NCBI GenBank assembly: GCA_031259515.1
Contig: JAIRLK010000007.1
Location: forward strand, 1-16,066
From: Treponema sp.
Lineage (GTDB): Bacteria > Spirochaetota > Spirochaetia > Treponematales > Breznakiellaceae
Reading direction: 5' to 3'
Length of the DNA: 16,066 nt
Position numbers and translations under genes: made by a program. Under the pieces are notes generated by a model. The model was not told the DNA's origin. It did not search any database and saw only the letters and a program-made list of their open reading frames with translations. Shown here piece after piece: positions 15,904-16,066 of this stretch. The stretch's first letter is position 1; each line of letters starts with the position of its first letter.

Positions 15904-16066
15904 ATGAGGGGAAAAGTTTATCGGGTACATTTAACGGAGGACGAAAAGAAGCGGTTGGAGGAGATCATCAGCAAGGGGGTACACCCGGCGCGGCAGGTAA
16001 GGCGTGCCCATATACTCCTGTTGTTGAACGAGGAGGAAGGGAAGCCTGTTACGGAACAAAGCGAAA
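15904..16066 (+). CDS. IS630-family transposase, N-terminal part (cut by window end)
   Basis: Fifty-four codons are visible from the ATG at 15904, open to the window edge. The sequence reads MRGKVYRVHLTEDEKKRLEE, then KGVHPARQVRRAHILLLLNEEEGKPV. This is the typical N-terminus of IS630-family (Tc1/mariner-type DDE) transposases, leading into the helix-turn-helix DNA-binding domain; catalytic residues lie beyond the window. AGGAGG lies 10 nt upstream, within a hairpin. Whether the gene is intact cannot be judged. Confidence 0.8.
   Translation, partial: MRGKVYRVHLTEDEKKRLEEIISKGVHPARQVRRAHILLLLNEEEGKPVTEQSE

Larger units (their letters stand above)
15839..16066 (+). mobile_element. IS630-family insertion sequence, left part
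   Basis: This is the left end of an IS630-family element, identified from its transposase N-terminus; the right end lies beyond the window. The exact boundary is not certain. TA dinucleotides at 15834-15835 and 15839-15840 are candidate target sites, since the family duplicates TA. The other terminal inverted repeat would be needed to fix it. Confidence 0.55.

Noticed and set aside
1..16066. CRISPR array, tRNA or rRNA genes
   Set aside because: No regularly spaced repeats and no cloverleaf or rRNA-like stretch were found in the intergenic DNA, which is all under 210 nt.

Overview
The window looks like chromosomal DNA from a host-associated spirochaete, most likely a Treponema of the termite-gut type. 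This is an inference from gene style, not a database match: a periplasmic binding protein whose signal peptide ends in Phe-Ala-Gly-Gly without a lipobox cysteine, sugar ABC importers without a local ATPase, an alpha-xylosidase, a FemX-like protein and an IS630-family transposase. Two genes have ATGA or TAGTG junctions typical of tightly packed operons.

Layout. (1) 31-2691, plus strand: a complete RND/MMPL-family membrane transporter. (2) 2692-2807: a short convergent junction with a perfect 20-bp-arm palindrome and a tiny ribosome-site-led reading frame that runs into it. (3) 2808-11242, minus strand: a seven-gene carbohydrate-uptake operon. In transcription order it has two permeases and a binding protein (importer B), then a second binding protein and two permeases (importer A), then a cytoplasmic GH31 alpha-xylosidase that lacks the usual C-terminal end. 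A good sigma-70-type promoter lies upstream of the first gene. (4) 11450-15776, minus strand: a compact metG-femX-rnz operon in which successive genes overlap by 1 or 4 nt; all three products act on or with tRNA. Its promoter sits so close to the metG ATG that the mRNA is predicted to be leaderless. (5) 15824-16066, plus strand: the left end of an IS630-family element with its own promoter and a hairpin around the transposase ribosome-binding site; the transposase is cut by the window edge.

How they work together. The importer cluster fits capture of short alpha-xylose-containing oligosaccharides (xyloglucan fragments or isoprimeverose, by analogy with YicI) by two separate binding proteins, uptake through two permease pairs and cytoplasmic release of xylose. 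The ATP-binding subunit must be supplied from elsewhere. metG, femX and rnz link tRNA charging, use of aminoacyl-tRNA in peptidoglycan branching, and tRNA 3'-end maturation.

Most noteworthy for follow-up: the IS630 hairpin whose left arm ends exactly at the predicted transcription start (a possible fold-back guard against read-through expression), the predicted leaderless metG mRNA, and the truncated alpha-xylosidase next to the palindrome. No clearly novel multi-gene system was found. No gene-free stretch exceeds 300 bases.
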